A stretch of DNA of 64,000 nt, taken from positions 62,001 to 126,000 of the forward strand of contig NZ_AUDZ01000016.1 in the NCBI RefSeq assembly GCF_000425725.1, given 5' to 3'. Under the pieces are notes generated by a model. That model did not search any database. It worked only from the letters and a program-made list of their open reading frames with translations, and was not told the origin of the DNA. The stretch is from Halomonas halocynthiae DSM 14573 (GTDB lineage: Bacteria; Pseudomonadota; Gammaproteobacteria; Pseudomonadales; Halomonadaceae). The number at the start of each line of letters is the position of its first letter. The first letter of the stretch is position 1. Both the position numbers and the translations under genes were made by a program. Shown piece after piece: positions 1-9,298 of this stretch.

Positions 1-318
1 CTTAACCTGTCTCGGGCTACGGAAGAGGGTGGCACCTTAGTGTCGCCACTGATTCCCTGGAATGCTGGCGGCGCTGTGGTAGTGACCTCTCTGGGTCTTG
101 GTATCTACAGCGGTAACACGGAGAACCTTTTGTATATTCCCCTGGCCTTTGCCTGCTGGCTGTCGCCTCTGATCGGCATTATTTACGGCTGGACGGGCTG
201 GTTCTCGCCCAAGGCTAGCGAGAAAGAGCAGGCCCGCTGGGCCGAGCTGGGCGAGGAAGTCATGGATGTACAGCAGGTTCACAATGAGATGCGCTCAAGG
301 GTGTATCGCGTCAATTAG
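1..318 (+). CDS. nhaC: NhaC-family Na+/H+ antiporter, C-terminal part
   Basis: The reading frame is open from the first base and ends at the TAA at 316-318, so the 5' part of the gene lies outside the window. The visible 105 residues begin LNLSRATEEGGTLVSPLIPW, the conserved late region of NhaC antiporters, followed by two hydrophobic segments and a charged cytoplasmic tail (KASEKEQARWAELGEE). NhaC proteins exchange Na+ for H+ across the inner membrane. It lies just upstream of, and in the same direction as, the glyA-sox operon, but the 149-bp gap suggests a separate transcript. The family call is firm; the substrate is inferred. Confidence 0.85.
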   Translation, partial: LNLSRATEEGGTLVSPLIPWNAGGAVVVTSLGLGIYSGNTENLLYIPLAFACWLSPLIGIIYGWTGWFSPKASEKEQARWAELGEEVMDVQQVHNEMRSRVYRVN

Positions 319-418
319 CGTTAAATAGCCGCATTTGGATTATTGATTGGTACCCGGCCGACACACTCAATAACTTGTATGGGCGCCACGCCAGAGCTGT
401 GCACGGCAATTATCAAAA

Positions 419-438
419 TGCCATTGGCTAAAATGGCA
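419..438. promoter_or_regulatory. Short dyad upstream of glyA-sox operon
   Basis: TGCCATT (419-425) and AATGGCA (432-438) form an exact inverted repeat with a 6-base centre, about 30 bases before the glyA start. It could be an operator or part of a promoter region for the glyA-soxBDAG operon. No regulator gene lies next to it, so its role is inference only. Confidence 0.35.
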
Positions 439-467
439 GCAAACAATTAACAATTAAGGAGCAAACA

Positions 468-1763
468 ATGAATACGACTCAGCTTCGTGACTACGACCCC
501 CAGATTGCCGCTGCTATTGCGGGCGAGGATGCCCGTCAGGAAGCTCATATCGAGCTGATTGCTTCAGAAAACTATGCCAGCCGTGCAGTGATGGAGGCTC
601 AGGGCTCTCAGCTAACCAATAAGTACGCGGAAGGGTATCCCGGCAAGCGTTACTACGGCGGCTGTGAATATGTCGATGTTGTAGAGAAACTGGCGATTGA
701 GCGTGCTTGTGCGCTGTTTGGTGCTAACTATGCCAACGTGCAGCCGCATTCGGGTGCTCAAGCTAATGCTGCGGCGTTTATGGCCATGGTGTCACCGGGG
801 GATACCGTGCTGGGCATGAGCTTGGCTCATGGTGGTCATTTGACCCATGGAGCAGCACCGAATTTTTCGGGGAAAAATTATCATGCAGTTCAGTATGGTT
901 TGAACACTGAAACTGGCGAGATTGATTATGACGAAGTTGAGCGCCTAGCGCGTAGCCACAAGCCGAAAATGATCATTGCGGGCTTTTCGGCGTATTCACG
1001 TGTTGTTGATTGGCGCCGTTTTCGCGATATCGCTGATGAGGTGGGGGCTTGGTTATTGGTTGATATGGCTCATGTGGCAGGGCTGGTGGCTGCGGGGCAT
1101 TATCCGAGCCCGCTGCCTCATGCCCATGTGGTCACAACGACAACACATAAAACGTTGCGTGGCCCGCGTGGTGGTTTGATTCTTTCTGCTACCGGTGATG
1201 AAGCGCTGTACAAGAAGCTTAACGGTGCAGTATTCCCTGGGCAGCAAGGGGGGCCGTTGATGCATGTTATTGCTGCTAAGGCGGTGGCTTTCAAGGAAGC
1301 CATGAGCCAGGAGTTCGTGCGTTACCAGGCCGATGTGATTGATAACGCTCGTGCTATGGCTAAGGTGTTTGTCGAGCGAGGTCTCGATGTTGTCTCTCGC
1401 GGTACTGACAACCACCTGCTGTTGGTGTCGCTGGTTAAGCAGGGAGTGACTGGTAAGGATGCTGACGCCGCGCTTGAGCGAGCCCATATTACTGTTAATA
1501 AAAATGCCGTTCCTAATGATCCGCAAAGCCCATTTGTGACGTCTGGGCTGCGTATCGGTACACCGGCGGTGACAACCCGTGGTTTTGGTCAAGATGATTG
1601 CTCGGCGTTGGCTGGCTGGATCTGTGACATCGTCGATGCCCTGGCTGCCGAGGCTGATACTAGCGCCATCGAAGCGGAGGTGCGTGAAAAGGTCGCGGAG
1701 GTCTGTGGTCGTCATCCAGTTTATGGTCCGGTGATGTCTGACGCTGCGACATCAATCGCCTGA
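468..1763 (+). CDS. glyA: Serine hydroxymethyltransferase
   Basis: This 431-residue PLP enzyme interconverts serine plus THF with glycine plus 5,10-methylene-THF. The family motifs HGGHLTHG (about residues 121-128) and [14 protein letters not shown], with the PLP-binding lysine at 228, are present, and the length is normal. AAGGAG lies just upstream of the ATG. The gene is the first of a co-directional set with soxBDAG and purU, the arrangement known for glycine-betaine/sarcosine catabolism in pseudomonads. This copy therefore probably handles glycine and methylene-THF made by sarcosine oxidase. Most such genomes carry a second, housekeeping glyA elsewhere, which cannot be checked here. Confidence 0.96.
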   Translation: MNTTQLRDYDPQIAAAIAGEDARQEAHIELIASENYASRAVMEAQGSQLTNKYAEGYPGKRYYGGCEYVDVVEKLAIERACALFGANYANVQPHSGAQANAAAFMAMVSPGDTVLGMSLAHGGHLTHGAAPNFSGKNYHAVQYGLNTETGEIDYDEVERLARSHKPKMIIAGFSAYSRVVDWRRFRDIADEVGAWLLVDMAHVAGLVAAGHYPSPLPHAHVVTTTTHKTLRGPRGGLILSATGDEALYKKLNGAVFPGQQGGPLMHVIAAKAVAFKEAMSQEFVRYQADVIDNARAMAKVFVERGLDVVSRGTDNHLLLVSLVKQGVTGKDADAALERAHITVNKNAVPNDPQSPFVTSGLRIGTPAVTTRGFGQDDCSALAGWICDIVDALAAEADTSAIEAEVREKVAEVCGRHPVYGPVMSDAATSIA

Positions 1764-1810
1764 ACCCTTTTTCCGTCGCCGCGCTGGCGGAAGTTTTCAA
1801 GGAGAGCATC

Positions 1811-3061
1811 ATGCAACGATATTCAGGTTTCGGGCTGGTTAAGCACGCGCTGAGCCATCATGAGAACTGGCAACGTCAATGGAGAAATCCAACCCCCAAA
1901 AAGCGTTATGACGTGATTGTTGTGGGTGGTGGTGGTCATGGGCTAGCGACAGCGTATTACTTGGCCAAAAACCACGGCATTACCAACGTGGCGGTGCTGG
2001 AAAAAGGCTGGTTGGGCGGCGGAAACACGGCGCGTAATACGACGATTGTGCGCTCGAACTATTTGTGGGACGAGGCGGCGCAACTGTACGACCACTCGCT
2101 GGATCTGTGGAAGGGGCTCTCTCAAGACCTGAATTATAACGTGATGTTTTCACAGCGTGGCGTAATGAACCTAGGTCACACCCTGCAGGATATGCGAGAT
2201 ATTCAGCGTCGGGTCCATGCCAACCGGCTGAACGGTATCGATAGTGAAGTGATCAATGCCGAACAAATTAAAGAGATTGTTCCAGTCATTGATACGTCTA
2301 AACGTGCCCGTTACCCGATTCTTGGCGCTTCTTGGCAGAAAAGCGCCGGTGTTGCACGTCATGACGCAGTTGCTTGGGGCTATGCTCGGGCCGCTGATGC
2401 ACTGGGTGTTGATATTCTGCAAAACACCGAAGTGACAGGCTTCAAGATCCGTGATGGTCAAGTTTACGGTGTTCAGACCAACCGAGGGGATATTGAGTCC
2501 AAGACTATCGGTTGCGTTGCCGCTGGCAACTCAGGCGTTCTGGCGAAAATGGCTGGACTGACCTTACCGTTAGAGTCGCACCCGCTGCAGGCGCTGGTGT
2601 CTGAGCCACTTAAGCCGGTTCTCGATACTGTCGTGATGTCCAATCATGTGCATGGCTATATCAGTCAGTCTGACAAAGGCGACTTGGTTATCGGGGCGGG
2701 CATTGACGGTTACCTGGGTTACGGACAGCGCGGCAGTTATGCCACCGTTGAGCATACGTTGCAGGCGATTGTTGAGATGTTTCCATCCTTCTCTCGTGTG
2801 CGTATGAACCGGCAGTGGGGCGGCATTGTGGATACCTGTGCGGACGCTTGCCCGATTTTGTCTAAAACTCAAGTCAAGGGACTGTTTTTCAACTGTGGCT
2901 GGGGGACCGGCGGCTTCAAGGCGACGCCGGGTTCTGGGCATGTGTTTGCAGCAAGCCTGGCTAAGGGTGAGATGCATCCTCTTGCTGCGCCGTTTTCCAT
3001 CGACCGCTTCAATACCGGTGCGCTGGTGGACGAGCATGGCGCTGCTGGCGTCGCGCACTAA
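1811..3061 (+). CDS. soxB: Sarcosine oxidase beta subunit
   Basis: 416 residues, the usual size for the beta subunit of heterotetrameric sarcosine oxidase. A dinucleotide-binding motif [16 protein letters not shown] lies near residues 37-52 (FAD/DAO fold), and the C-terminal part has the typical [11 protein letters not shown] and [14 protein letters not shown] stretches. With the alpha, gamma and delta subunits it oxidises sarcosine to glycine, formaldehyde equivalents (trapped as methylene-THF) and H2O2. A strong AAGGAGAG precedes the ATG. It sits 47 bp after glyA and 12 bp before soxD, consistent with one operon. Confidence 0.96.
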   Translation: MQRYSGFGLVKHALSHHENWQRQWRNPTPKKRYDVIVVGGGGHGLATAYYLAKNHGITNVAVLEKGWLGGGNTARNTTIVRSNYLWDEAAQLYDHSLDLWKGLSQDLNYNVMFSQRGVMNLGHTLQDMRDIQRRVHANRLNGIDSEVINAEQIKEIVPVIDTSKRARYPILGASWQKSAGVARHDAVAWGYARAADALGVDILQNTEVTGFKIRDGQVYGVQTNRGDIESKTIGCVAAGNSGVLAKMAGLTLPLESHPLQALVSEPLKPVLDTVVMSNHVHGYISQSDKGDLVIGAGIDGYLGYGQRGSYATVEHTLQAIVEMFPSFSRVRMNRQWGGIVDTCADACPILSKTQVKGLFFNCGWGTGGFKATPGSGHVFAASLAKGEMHPLAAPFSIDRFNTGALVDEHGAAGVAH

Positions 3062-3073
3062 GGAGATAACACC

Positions 3074-3403
3074 ATGTTTTATATTCATTGCCCTTACTGC
3101 GGCGAGTACCGTGGGGAAGAAGAGTTCAGCCCCAAAGGTGAAGCACATATTACCCGCCCTGCTGACCCTGATGGCTGTAGTGATGAAGAGTGGGGGAGCT
3201 ATTTGTTCTTTCGCCAGAACCCGCGAGGAGTTCACCACGAGCTGTGGGTACACACTCTAGGATGTCGCAAGTTCTTCAATATCACCCGTCATACGGTGAG
3301 TTATGAAATTTTTGAGACGTATCGCATGGGCGAACAGCCCAAGGTAACAGAGCAGAGTTTAGCCGAGGCGCTGAATAAGACCCGTAAGGAGGAGTCGGTA
3401 TGA
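3074..3403 (+). CDS. soxD: Sarcosine oxidase delta subunit
   Basis: This small subunit has 109 residues. It begins MFYIHCPYCGEYRGEEEF, with the CxxC pair of the delta-subunit zinc site, and later contains HTLGCRKFFNITRHT, which supplies the other ligands in this family. It has a structural role in the cytoplasmic SoxBDAG complex. AAGGAGATAACACC precedes the ATG. Its last bases overlap the soxA start (ATGA-type overlap), so translation of soxA is probably coupled to it. The tail is slightly extended (KVTEQSLAEALNKTRKEESV). Confidence 0.95.
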   Translation: MFYIHCPYCGEYRGEEEFSPKGEAHITRPADPDGCSDEEWGSYLFFRQNPRGVHHELWVHTLGCRKFFNITRHTVSYEIFETYRMGEQPKVTEQSLAEALNKTRKEESV

Positions 3404-6400
3404 CCCAGACCAATCGTCTGCAGCAGGGTGGCCGTATCGATCGCTCCCGCACGCTGAGCTTTACCTTCAACGGTAAGACATACCGGGGTTACGACGGAGA
3501 TACGCTGGCCTCGGCTTTGCTGGCTAATGGTATTGATATTGTTAATCGCAGCTTCAAATACTCTCGGCCGCGGGGCATTGTTGCCGCTGGCGCTGAAGAG
3601 CCTAATGCGGTCGTTCAGTTAGGTAGCACAGAGGCCGCACAGGTGCCTAATGTACGCGCTACCCAGCAGGGACTGTATGAAGGGTTAGCGGCGTGCTCTA
3701 CCAATGGTTGGCCTAACGTTCAGCGCGACATGATGAGTTGGGTAGGCAAGCTGGGTGGTGGGTTTATGCCGCCGGGCTTTTACTACAAAACCTTTATGGC
3801 GCCAGCCTCGATGTGGATGACGTACGAAAAATATATCCGCAAAGGTGCTGGTCTGGGGCGTGCACCCAGTGAAAATGACCCAGATATTTATGATCACCTC
3901 AATCAGCATTGTGATGTGTTGGTGGTGGGTGCTGGGCCGGCGGGCTTGGCGGCGGCGCTTTGCGCGGCCAACAGTGGCGCCCGAGTTATTTTATGTGATG
4001 AGCAGGAGGAAATGGGCGGCTCGTTGCTGGATAGTCGTGAGATGCTGGACAACGCGCCAGCAGGTCAGTGGGTGACTTCTACGCTTAACCTCTTGGCAGG
4101 TATGGATAATGTAACGCTGCTGCCTCGCACGACCGCTAATGGCTATCATGATCACAATTTCGTGACCCTGCATGAGCGGCGCACTGAACACCTGTCAGAT
4201 ACTGCACCCAAACTCCGCAATCACCGCCAGGTGCGAGCCCGTTTGCACCGAGTGCGTGCTGGTCAGGTGGTATTAGCAACAGGGGCTCATGAGCGCCCAT
4301 TGGTGTATGCCAATAATGATGTGCCCGGTAATTTGTTGGCTAGCGCTGTATCCAACTATATCCGCCGTTATGCGGTGGTGCCGGGCAATAAACTGGTGCT
4401 GTCTACCAGTAATGACCACGCTTACCGAGCGGCGCTTGACTGGGCCGATGCTGAGCGTGAGGTAGTGGCTATTGTTGATGCTCGCGATAAGCCTGATGGT
4501 GACCTGGTGCAACAGGCGAGGGCCAAAGGGATTCGCGTGATTACCGGCTCAGCGGTAATTGAAGCCAATGGGACGCATCGTGTTACTGGCGCCCGAGTCG
4601 CGAAGGTGGATCTTGAACGCTTCGCAGTGACTGGGCCGGTGGAAGAACTGGTCTGTGACACGATAGCTACGTCTGGTGGCTACAGCCCCGTTGTGCATTT
4701 GGCGTCTCATATTGGTGTTCGCCCCACTTGGCGTGAGGATCTGCTGGGCTTTGTGCCTGGTGATGTTAAGGGAATGCGTCCGGCGGGTGGCTCTCAAGGT
4801 GTTTATGCGCTGGGCGATGTGCTCGCCGATGGTGCGCAGTCTGGCGCTGAGGCAGCTAAGGCCAGCGGCATCGCTTCTGTGGTTGAGCTTTCATTGCCAC
4901 AGGCAGAGGTTCGCCAGGAGTCGCCGGCTTGTGCGTTGTATCAAGTGCCTCACGAGAAGACGACATTAAGAGCGCCCAAGCAGTTTGTTGATCAGCAGAA
5001 TGATGTTACTGCGGCGGGCATCGAAGTCGCGACTCGTGAAGGGTTTGAGTCTATTGAGCACGTCAAGCGTTATACGGCGCTGGGTTTTGGTACTGATCAA
5101 GGCAAACTTGGCAATATCAACGGCATGGCCATCGCTGCAAGAATGCTGAATCGTTCGATTCCAGAGGTGGGGACGACGATCTTTCGGCCGAATTATACCC
5201 CGATCACCTTCGGCGCCATTGTGGGGCGTCATGCGAGAGAGCTGTTCGACCCCGAGCGTTACACTGCCATGCATCAGTGGCATGTGGAGAACGGCGCCGA
5301 ATTCGAGGACGTCGGTCAGTGGAAGCGGCCCTGGTACTTTCCGCGCAAGGTTAATGGCAAGCTGGAAACCATGGACGAAGCGGTATCCCGCGAGAGTCTG
5401 GCGGTGCGTAACGGCGTTGGAATTCTCGATGCTTCCACCCTGGGCAAGATTGATATCCAGGGGCCGGATGCCCGTGAGTTTCTGGGCCGTGTGTATACCA
5501 ACAAGTGGGCTAAGTTAGCGCCGGGCCGAGTGCGCTACGGTCTGATGTGTAAAGAAGATGGCATGCTGATGGATGACGGTACCACCAGTTGCCTGGGTGA
5601 TAACCACTTCCTGATGACGACTACCACCGGCGGTGCTGCCGCTGTGATGGAGTGGTTGGAGTTATGGCACCAAACAGAGTGGCCAGAGCTCCAAGTGTAC
5701 TTTACGTCGGTTACTGATCACTGGGCGACCATGACGGTGACTGGCCCAGATGCCCGCAAGTTATTATCTGAAGTGACTGATATTGACCTGGATAAAGATC
5801 GCTTTAAGTTCATGGACTGGCTCAATGGCAAGGTCGCTGATGTTCCTGCCCGCGTGTTCCGTATTTCGTTTACCGGTGAACTGGCTTACGAAATTAACGT
5901 GCAAGCCAACTACGCGATGCATGTGTGGAAAACCCTGTTTGAGCATGGCAAAAAGTATGATTTAACGCCTTACGGCACAGAGACGATGCATGTGTTGCGT
6001 GCTGAAAAGGGGCTGATTATCGCTGGACAAGACACGGATGGTTCGGTGACACCGGAAGATCTGGGTATGTTCTGGGCGATCGGCTACGACAAGCCGTACT
6101 CCTGGTTAGGCAAACGTGCTTTAACTCGGCCGGATACGGCACGTAAGGATCGTAAACAGTTTGTTGGCCTTAAGCCGACGGATCCCGCTGTGGTGTTGGA
6201 AGAAGGGGCGCAGATCGTCTTCGACAAGGACCAGGCGATTCCCATGAGCATGCAAGGGCATGTGACCTCAAGCTATTACAGCCCGACATTGGCGAGTGGT
6301 TTTGCATTGGCAGTCGTTAAAGGAGGGTTGGAGCGCATGGGGCAGAAGGTCTATCTACCGATGCCTGATGGACAGACTCATGAAGCAGAGATCGTCAGCC

Positions 6401-6441
6401 CCGTATTTATTGATCCTAAGGGAGAGCGCCAGCATGTCTGA
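3400..6441 (+). CDS. soxA: Sarcosine oxidase alpha subunit
   Basis: 1013 residues, the expected length. The N-terminal part matches the 2Fe-2S-like/ferredoxin-fold region of the family (FNGKTYRGYDGDTLASALLA). An NAD(P)-type Rossmann motif VLVVGAGPAGLAAALCAANSG begins near residue 171. The C-terminal third, from about residue 620, is a GcvT-like aminomethyltransferase domain that binds THF and takes up the methyl-derived carbon. The subunit therefore couples sarcosine oxidation to methylene-THF formation. The start overlaps soxD by 4 bp, and the end overlaps soxG by 8 bp. Confidence 0.96.
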   Translation: MTQTNRLQQGGRIDRSRTLSFTFNGKTYRGYDGDTLASALLANGIDIVNRSFKYSRPRGIVAAGAEEPNAVVQLGSTEAAQVPNVRATQQGLYEGLAACSTNGWPNVQRDMMSWVGKLGGGFMPPGFYYKTFMAPASMWMTYEKYIRKGAGLGRAPSENDPDIYDHLNQHCDVLVVGAGPAGLAAALCAANSGARVILCDEQEEMGGSLLDSREMLDNAPAGQWVTSTLNLLAGMDNVTLLPRTTANGYHDHNFVTLHERRTEHLSDTAPKLRNHRQVRARLHRVRAGQVVLATGAHERPLVYANNDVPGNLLASAVSNYIRRYAVVPGNKLVLSTSNDHAYRAALDWADAEREVVAIVDARDKPDGDLVQQARAKGIRVITGSAVIEANGTHRVTGARVAKVDLERFAVTGPVEELVCDTIATSGGYSPVVHLASHIGVRPTWREDLLGFVPGDVKGMRPAGGSQGVYALGDVLADGAQSGAEAAKASGIASVVELSLPQAEVRQESPACALYQVPHEKTTLRAPKQFVDQQNDVTAAGIEVATREGFESIEHVKRYTALGFGTDQGKLGNINGMAIAARMLNRSIPEVGTTIFRPNYTPITFGAIVGRHARELFDPERYTAMHQWHVENGAEFEDVGQWKRPWYFPRKVNGKLETMDEAVSRESLAVRNGVGILDASTLGKIDIQGPDAREFLGRVYTNKWAKLAPGRVRYGLMCKEDGMLMDDGTTSCLGDNHFLMTTTTGGAAAVMEWLELWHQTEWPELQVYFTSVTDHWATMTVTGPDARKLLSEVTDIDLDKDRFKFMDWLNGKVADVPARVFRISFTGELAYEINVQANYAMHVWKTLFEHGKKYDLTPYGTETMHVLRAEKGLIIAGQDTDGSVTPEDLGMFWAIGYDKPYSWLGKRALTRPDTARKDRKQFVGLKPTDPAVVLEEGAQIVFDKDQAIPMSMQGHVTSSYYSPTLASGFALAVVKGGLERMGQKVYLPMPDGQTHEAEIVSPVFIDPKGERQHV

Positions 6442-7096
6442 TACCTCTTGTGCCAGTGTTGCGACCTTTGACACCTGCCCGGATGTTTCGATTCCTATGG
6501 AATCACCGCTGTCTGTGGCAGTGAATCAAGTCAGTATGTCAACGCCGGCTCCTGCAGTGAGCCAAGAAAGCCAGGTTCAGTTTGAAGAAAAGCCGTTTTT
6601 AGGCCATTTGATTCTGCGCGGCAGTGCTATGGTGCTTGGTGAGGCCGTGAGTGAAGTACTTGGCGTCAGCTTGCCGAGTCAGCCTCTGGGGCTGGTGTTT
6701 GACGCCAGCGGTCAGCGCTCGGTGCAATGGCTGTCACCGGATGAGTGGCTTGTGATTGTGCCCAGCGGTGAAGAGTTCGAGTTGGAGAACCGGCTGCGTG
6801 AGGTGCTAGGTGCAGCACACTTCGCCATTGTTAACGTTAGTGGCGGTCAGACGCTGATTGAGTTGAGTGGTGATAAAGCACGCGAGCTGCTGATGAAATC
6901 GGTGACCTATGACGTTCACCCGTCTAATTTTCCTGTGGGTAAGGCGGTTAGTGTCGCATTCGCAAAGGCCAGTGCTATTTTGCGCAGGCCCTCTGAAACG
7001 CGCTATGAGTTAGTGCTGCGCCGTAGTTTTGCTGATTATTGCTACCGTTGGCTGGTAGATGCCGGTGAAGACTATGGGCTTGGTGTAACGCGTTAA
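6434..7096 (+). CDS. soxG: Sarcosine oxidase gamma subunit
   Basis: 220 residues from the ATG at 6434, which overlaps the soxA stop and follows GGAGAG. An in-frame upstream start at 6296 would lie deep inside soxA and is unlikely. The protein has the SoxG pattern (LGLVFDASGQRSVQWLSPDEWLVI, then VNVSGGQTLIELSGDKARELL and SETRYELVLRRSFADYCYRWL), which resembles a GcvT-like fold. It is a non-catalytic subunit of the heterotetramer. It is the last gene of soxBDAG; a terminator-like hairpin follows before purU. Confidence 0.92.
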   Translation: MSDTSCASVATFDTCPDVSIPMESPLSVAVNQVSMSTPAPAVSQESQVQFEEKPFLGHLILRGSAMVLGEAVSEVLGVSLPSQPLGLVFDASGQRSVQWLSPDEWLVIVPSGEEFELENRLREVLGAAHFAIVNVSGGQTLIELSGDKARELLMKSVTYDVHPSNFPVGKAVSVAFAKASAILRRPSETRYELVLRRSFADYCYRWLVDAGEDYGLGVTR

Positions 7097-7146
7097 TGCG
7101 GGCTGATTGAATGGTCGCTATATTGTTGAACCGTTGAGACGAAAGT

Positions 7147-7170
7147 CGGGCATTGTGCCCGGTTTTTTCC
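7147..7170 (+). terminator. Rho-independent terminator after soxG
   Basis: CGGGCA (7147-7152) pairs with TGCCCG (7156-7161) and is followed by GGTTTTTTCC. The hairpin lies 50 bp after soxG and 20 bp before the purU ribosome-binding region. It may end the glyA-soxBDAG message or only reduce read-through into purU. Confidence 0.7.
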
Positions 7171-7189
7171 TCTAATAAGGAGCTATCTC

Positions 7190-8098
7190 ATGGGTCGTCG
7201 TGCTGACAGTTGGATTTTGACTGCTCAGTGCCCCAGTTTATTGGGCACTGTCGATGTGGTAACGCGTTTTCTGAAAGAGCAGGGCTGCTATATCACTGAG
7301 CAGCAATCCTTTGATGATATCCATGCAGGGCGTTTTTTTATCCGTACTGAGTTTATACCTCAGCAGGATTCCCAGACGGTCGGTTTTTCTTCTCAGAGGG
7401 CGCCTGAGGAAAGGTTTGATGCCGAAGCGTTTAAGGCGGATTTTTCCCAGCGAGCTGCTGGGTTTAACATGGATTTTGAATTAACCTCGCCGGACGCTAA
7501 GGTGCCGGTGGTCATTATGGTGTCCAAAGCCGATCATTGCTTGAATGATCTTTTATATCGTTACCGCACAGGACAGCTACCCATTGATATACGTGCGATT
7601 GTTTCTAATCACTCCGACCTGGAGTCGTTAGCGCAGTGGCACGGGTTGCCTTACCACCATTTTCCGATTACCCCACAGACCAAAGCCGAGCAGGAGGGGA
7701 AGGTTTGGCAGGTTATCGAAGAAAGTGGTGCTGAACTGGTAATACTGGCGCGCTACATGCAGGTGTTGTCCAGCGAGATGTGTAGCAAACTGGCTGGCCG
7801 GGCGATTAATATTCATCACTCACTGCTACCAGGCTTCAAAGGAGCGAAACCGTATCACCAAGCCTTTGAAAAAGGTGTCAAACTGGTGGGAGCTACGGCG
7901 CACTATATCAACGATGATCTTGATGAGGGGCCGATCATCACTCAAGGAGTTGAGCCGGTCAGCCATGCCGATGATCCGGAAGATCTGGTCGCTACAGGAC
8001 GCGATATTGAGTGTTTGACGCTCGCCCGGGCAGTTGGCTTGCACGTTGAGCGTCGAGTCTTTTTGCATCAGCGTCGTACGGTTGTGTTTAGCCGTTAA
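7190..8098 (+). CDS. purU: Formyltetrahydrofolate deformylase
   Basis: This protein hydrolyses 10-formyl-THF to formate and THF. Residues 1-90 form an ACT-type regulatory domain (WILTAQCPSLLGTVDVVTRFL). The rest is a formyltransferase fold with INIHHSLLPGFKGAKPYHQA (catalytic Asn and His) and INDDLDEGPIITQ (catalytic Asp). At 302 residues it is slightly longer than the usual 280-290. AAGGAG precedes the ATG. Placed after soxBDAG it recycles one-carbon units released by sarcosine oxidation, a known pairing. Some such operons also hold a formaldehyde dehydrogenase gene, which is absent here. Confidence 0.95.
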   Translation: MGRRADSWILTAQCPSLLGTVDVVTRFLKEQGCYITEQQSFDDIHAGRFFIRTEFIPQQDSQTVGFSSQRAPEERFDAEAFKADFSQRAAGFNMDFELTSPDAKVPVVIMVSKADHCLNDLLYRYRTGQLPIDIRAIVSNHSDLESLAQWHGLPYHHFPITPQTKAEQEGKVWQVIEESGAELVILARYMQVLSSEMCSKLAGRAINIHHSLLPGFKGAKPYHQAFEKGVKLVGATAHYINDDLDEGPIITQGVEPVSHADDPEDLVATGRDIECLTLARAVGLHVERRVFLHQRRTVVFSR

Positions 8099-8140
8099 AG
8101 TGGCCGACGTGTATCGCTTGCTTTGAACACCGTATGGCCG

Positions 8141-8170
8141 GAGCTTAGTGAGGCGCCAGAGCTTAGTGAG
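8141..8170. repeat. 18-bp direct repeat between purU and phoU
   Basis: GAGCTTAGTGAG occurs at 8141-8152 and again at 8159-8170, separated by GCGCCA, so the period is 18 bp. It lies in the 145-bp gap between the convergent ends of purU and phoU. No function is evident; a recent small tandem duplication is the simplest reading. Confidence 0.6.
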
Positions 8171-8243
8171 ACAGGTGAGCGAAAAATCTGGGTAAGAACG
8201 TCAGTAAGAGTATTCAGTAGCAACGCCTGGCAAGACCTGTTAG

Positions 8244-8978
8244 TCAGTCTTGCTGGGCATTGACCTTGATGTGGTTGGCGACGTCGTCAATGTCTTGATG
8301 GCGCACATCCATGCCTTTAACCAGATAGATCACGTATTCGGCCAAGTTACTGGCATGATCGCCGATGCGCTCCAATGAGCGCAGCATCCACATGATACTC
8401 AGTATCGGAGAGATCGCGCGGTTATCCTCCATCATGAATGTCATGAGTGAGCGCATTGCAGATCGGTACTCACTGTCGACATCCTCGTCCTCTCGTACCA
8501 CTTGCAGAGCCAGGTCGGCATCAAAGTGAGTGAATGAGTTTAGCGAATCGCGAACCATCCGGCATACATGCTCGCTGATGAGTCGTACCTCGACGAAACC
8601 ACGGCTTCCTGAGTTTTTGCTAATCAGGTCCAGCACGTTACGCGCAATTTTGCTGGCTTCGTCACCAATACGTTCGAGATCTGATGTGGCTCGGGTGACA
8701 GCTAGCACTAGGCGTAAGTCTGTCGCGGCTGGTTGGCGACGCAACAGCACAAGCGTGCATTCGTTATCGATGCTGATCTGTAAGTCATTAACGCTACGGT
8801 CGTTAGTGACTACCCGCTGAGCCAGTTCTGTATCTGCTTCGAGCAGAGAGCGAGTCGCATCCTGAACCTGCTTTTCTACCAGGCCGCCCATTTGTAGCAG
8901 GTGCGCTTTCAACGCCTCCAGCTCTTGGCTGAACTGGCGAGATATATGCTGGTTATCGTGCGGGTTTGTTGTGTCCAT
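8244..8978 (-). CDS. phoU: Phosphate signalling regulator PhoU
   Basis: 244 residues from the ATG at 8978, which has GGGGAG eight bases upstream; a longer start at 9008 lacks this support. The protein has two repeated three-helix PhoU units, each with the metal-binding pattern (ERIGDEASKIARN near residue 97; ERIGDHASNLAEY near residue 204). PhoU links the Pst transporter to PhoR and keeps the Pho regulon off when phosphate is ample. Here it is not the last gene of pstSCAB, as in many bacteria, but a separate minus-strand gene 1.4 kb upstream of pstS. No convincing Pho box precedes it. Confidence 0.95.
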   Translation of the reverse strand: MDTTNPHDNQHISRQFSQELEALKAHLLQMGGLVEKQVQDATRSLLEADTELAQRVVTNDRSVNDLQISIDNECTLVLLRRQPAATDLRLVLAVTRATSDLERIGDEASKIARNVLDLISKNSGSRGFVEVRLISEHVCRMVRDSLNSFTHFDADLALQVVREDEDVDSEYRSAMRSLMTFMMEDNRAISPILSIMWMLRSLERIGDHASNLAEYVIYLVKGMDVRHQDIDDVANHIKVNAQQD

Positions 8979-9298
8979 CAATGGCTCCCCACGGGCGCAG
9001 AAGCTCATATGCCCGGTCGTCTAGTCGGTATCACGCCTCAGGCGCACTATATAAAGCATAGAGAGTTGTAATGAGAACGTCTCCCTTTGGTGCTTTACTG
9101 CAACATGAATAGGTCATTTCGCAGCGTCGAGAGTAATGAGCAAATATTGCAATCAGGTTAAAGCAATAAAACATTTTTTCAGCTGTTCATGCATTTTTTA
9201 GAACGGTATTACAATCGTTAAAAATTTGAAAAGCGCTACCGCAACCCCGCTAACGCCCGTAATATTGCGCGCTGACACCCTTTACTTGGACTTGCAGA
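8979..9298. other. Intergenic region between divergent phoU and channel gene
   Basis: 320 bp without a gene. It is AT-rich compared with its surroundings, especially 9140-9240, and must carry the promoters for phoU (minus) and the channel gene (plus). TATATA-like sequence near 9048-9056 could be a minus-strand -10. I looked for TGTCA/TGACA pairs at 11-bp spacing and found none, so neither gene appears to have a Pho box. Confidence 0.6.

Noticed and set aside
319-467. Possible glycine riboswitch before glyA
   Set aside because: I could not find the conserved glycine-aptamer helices or tandem arrangement in the 149-bp leader; only a short dyad is visible.
1053-1715. 220-codon minus-strand frame inside glyA
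   Set aside because: Antisense to a conserved enzyme gene; its composition (His/Arg/Thr-rich) is typical of a shadow frame.
2570-3253. 227-codon minus-strand frame over soxB-soxD
   Set aside because: Antisense to two well-supported subunit genes and spanning their junction; no domain or ribosome site.
8979-9298. Pho box for phoU or the channel gene
   Set aside because: ATGAG-type sequences near 9071 and 9137 lack the TGTCA core and the 11-bp spacing.
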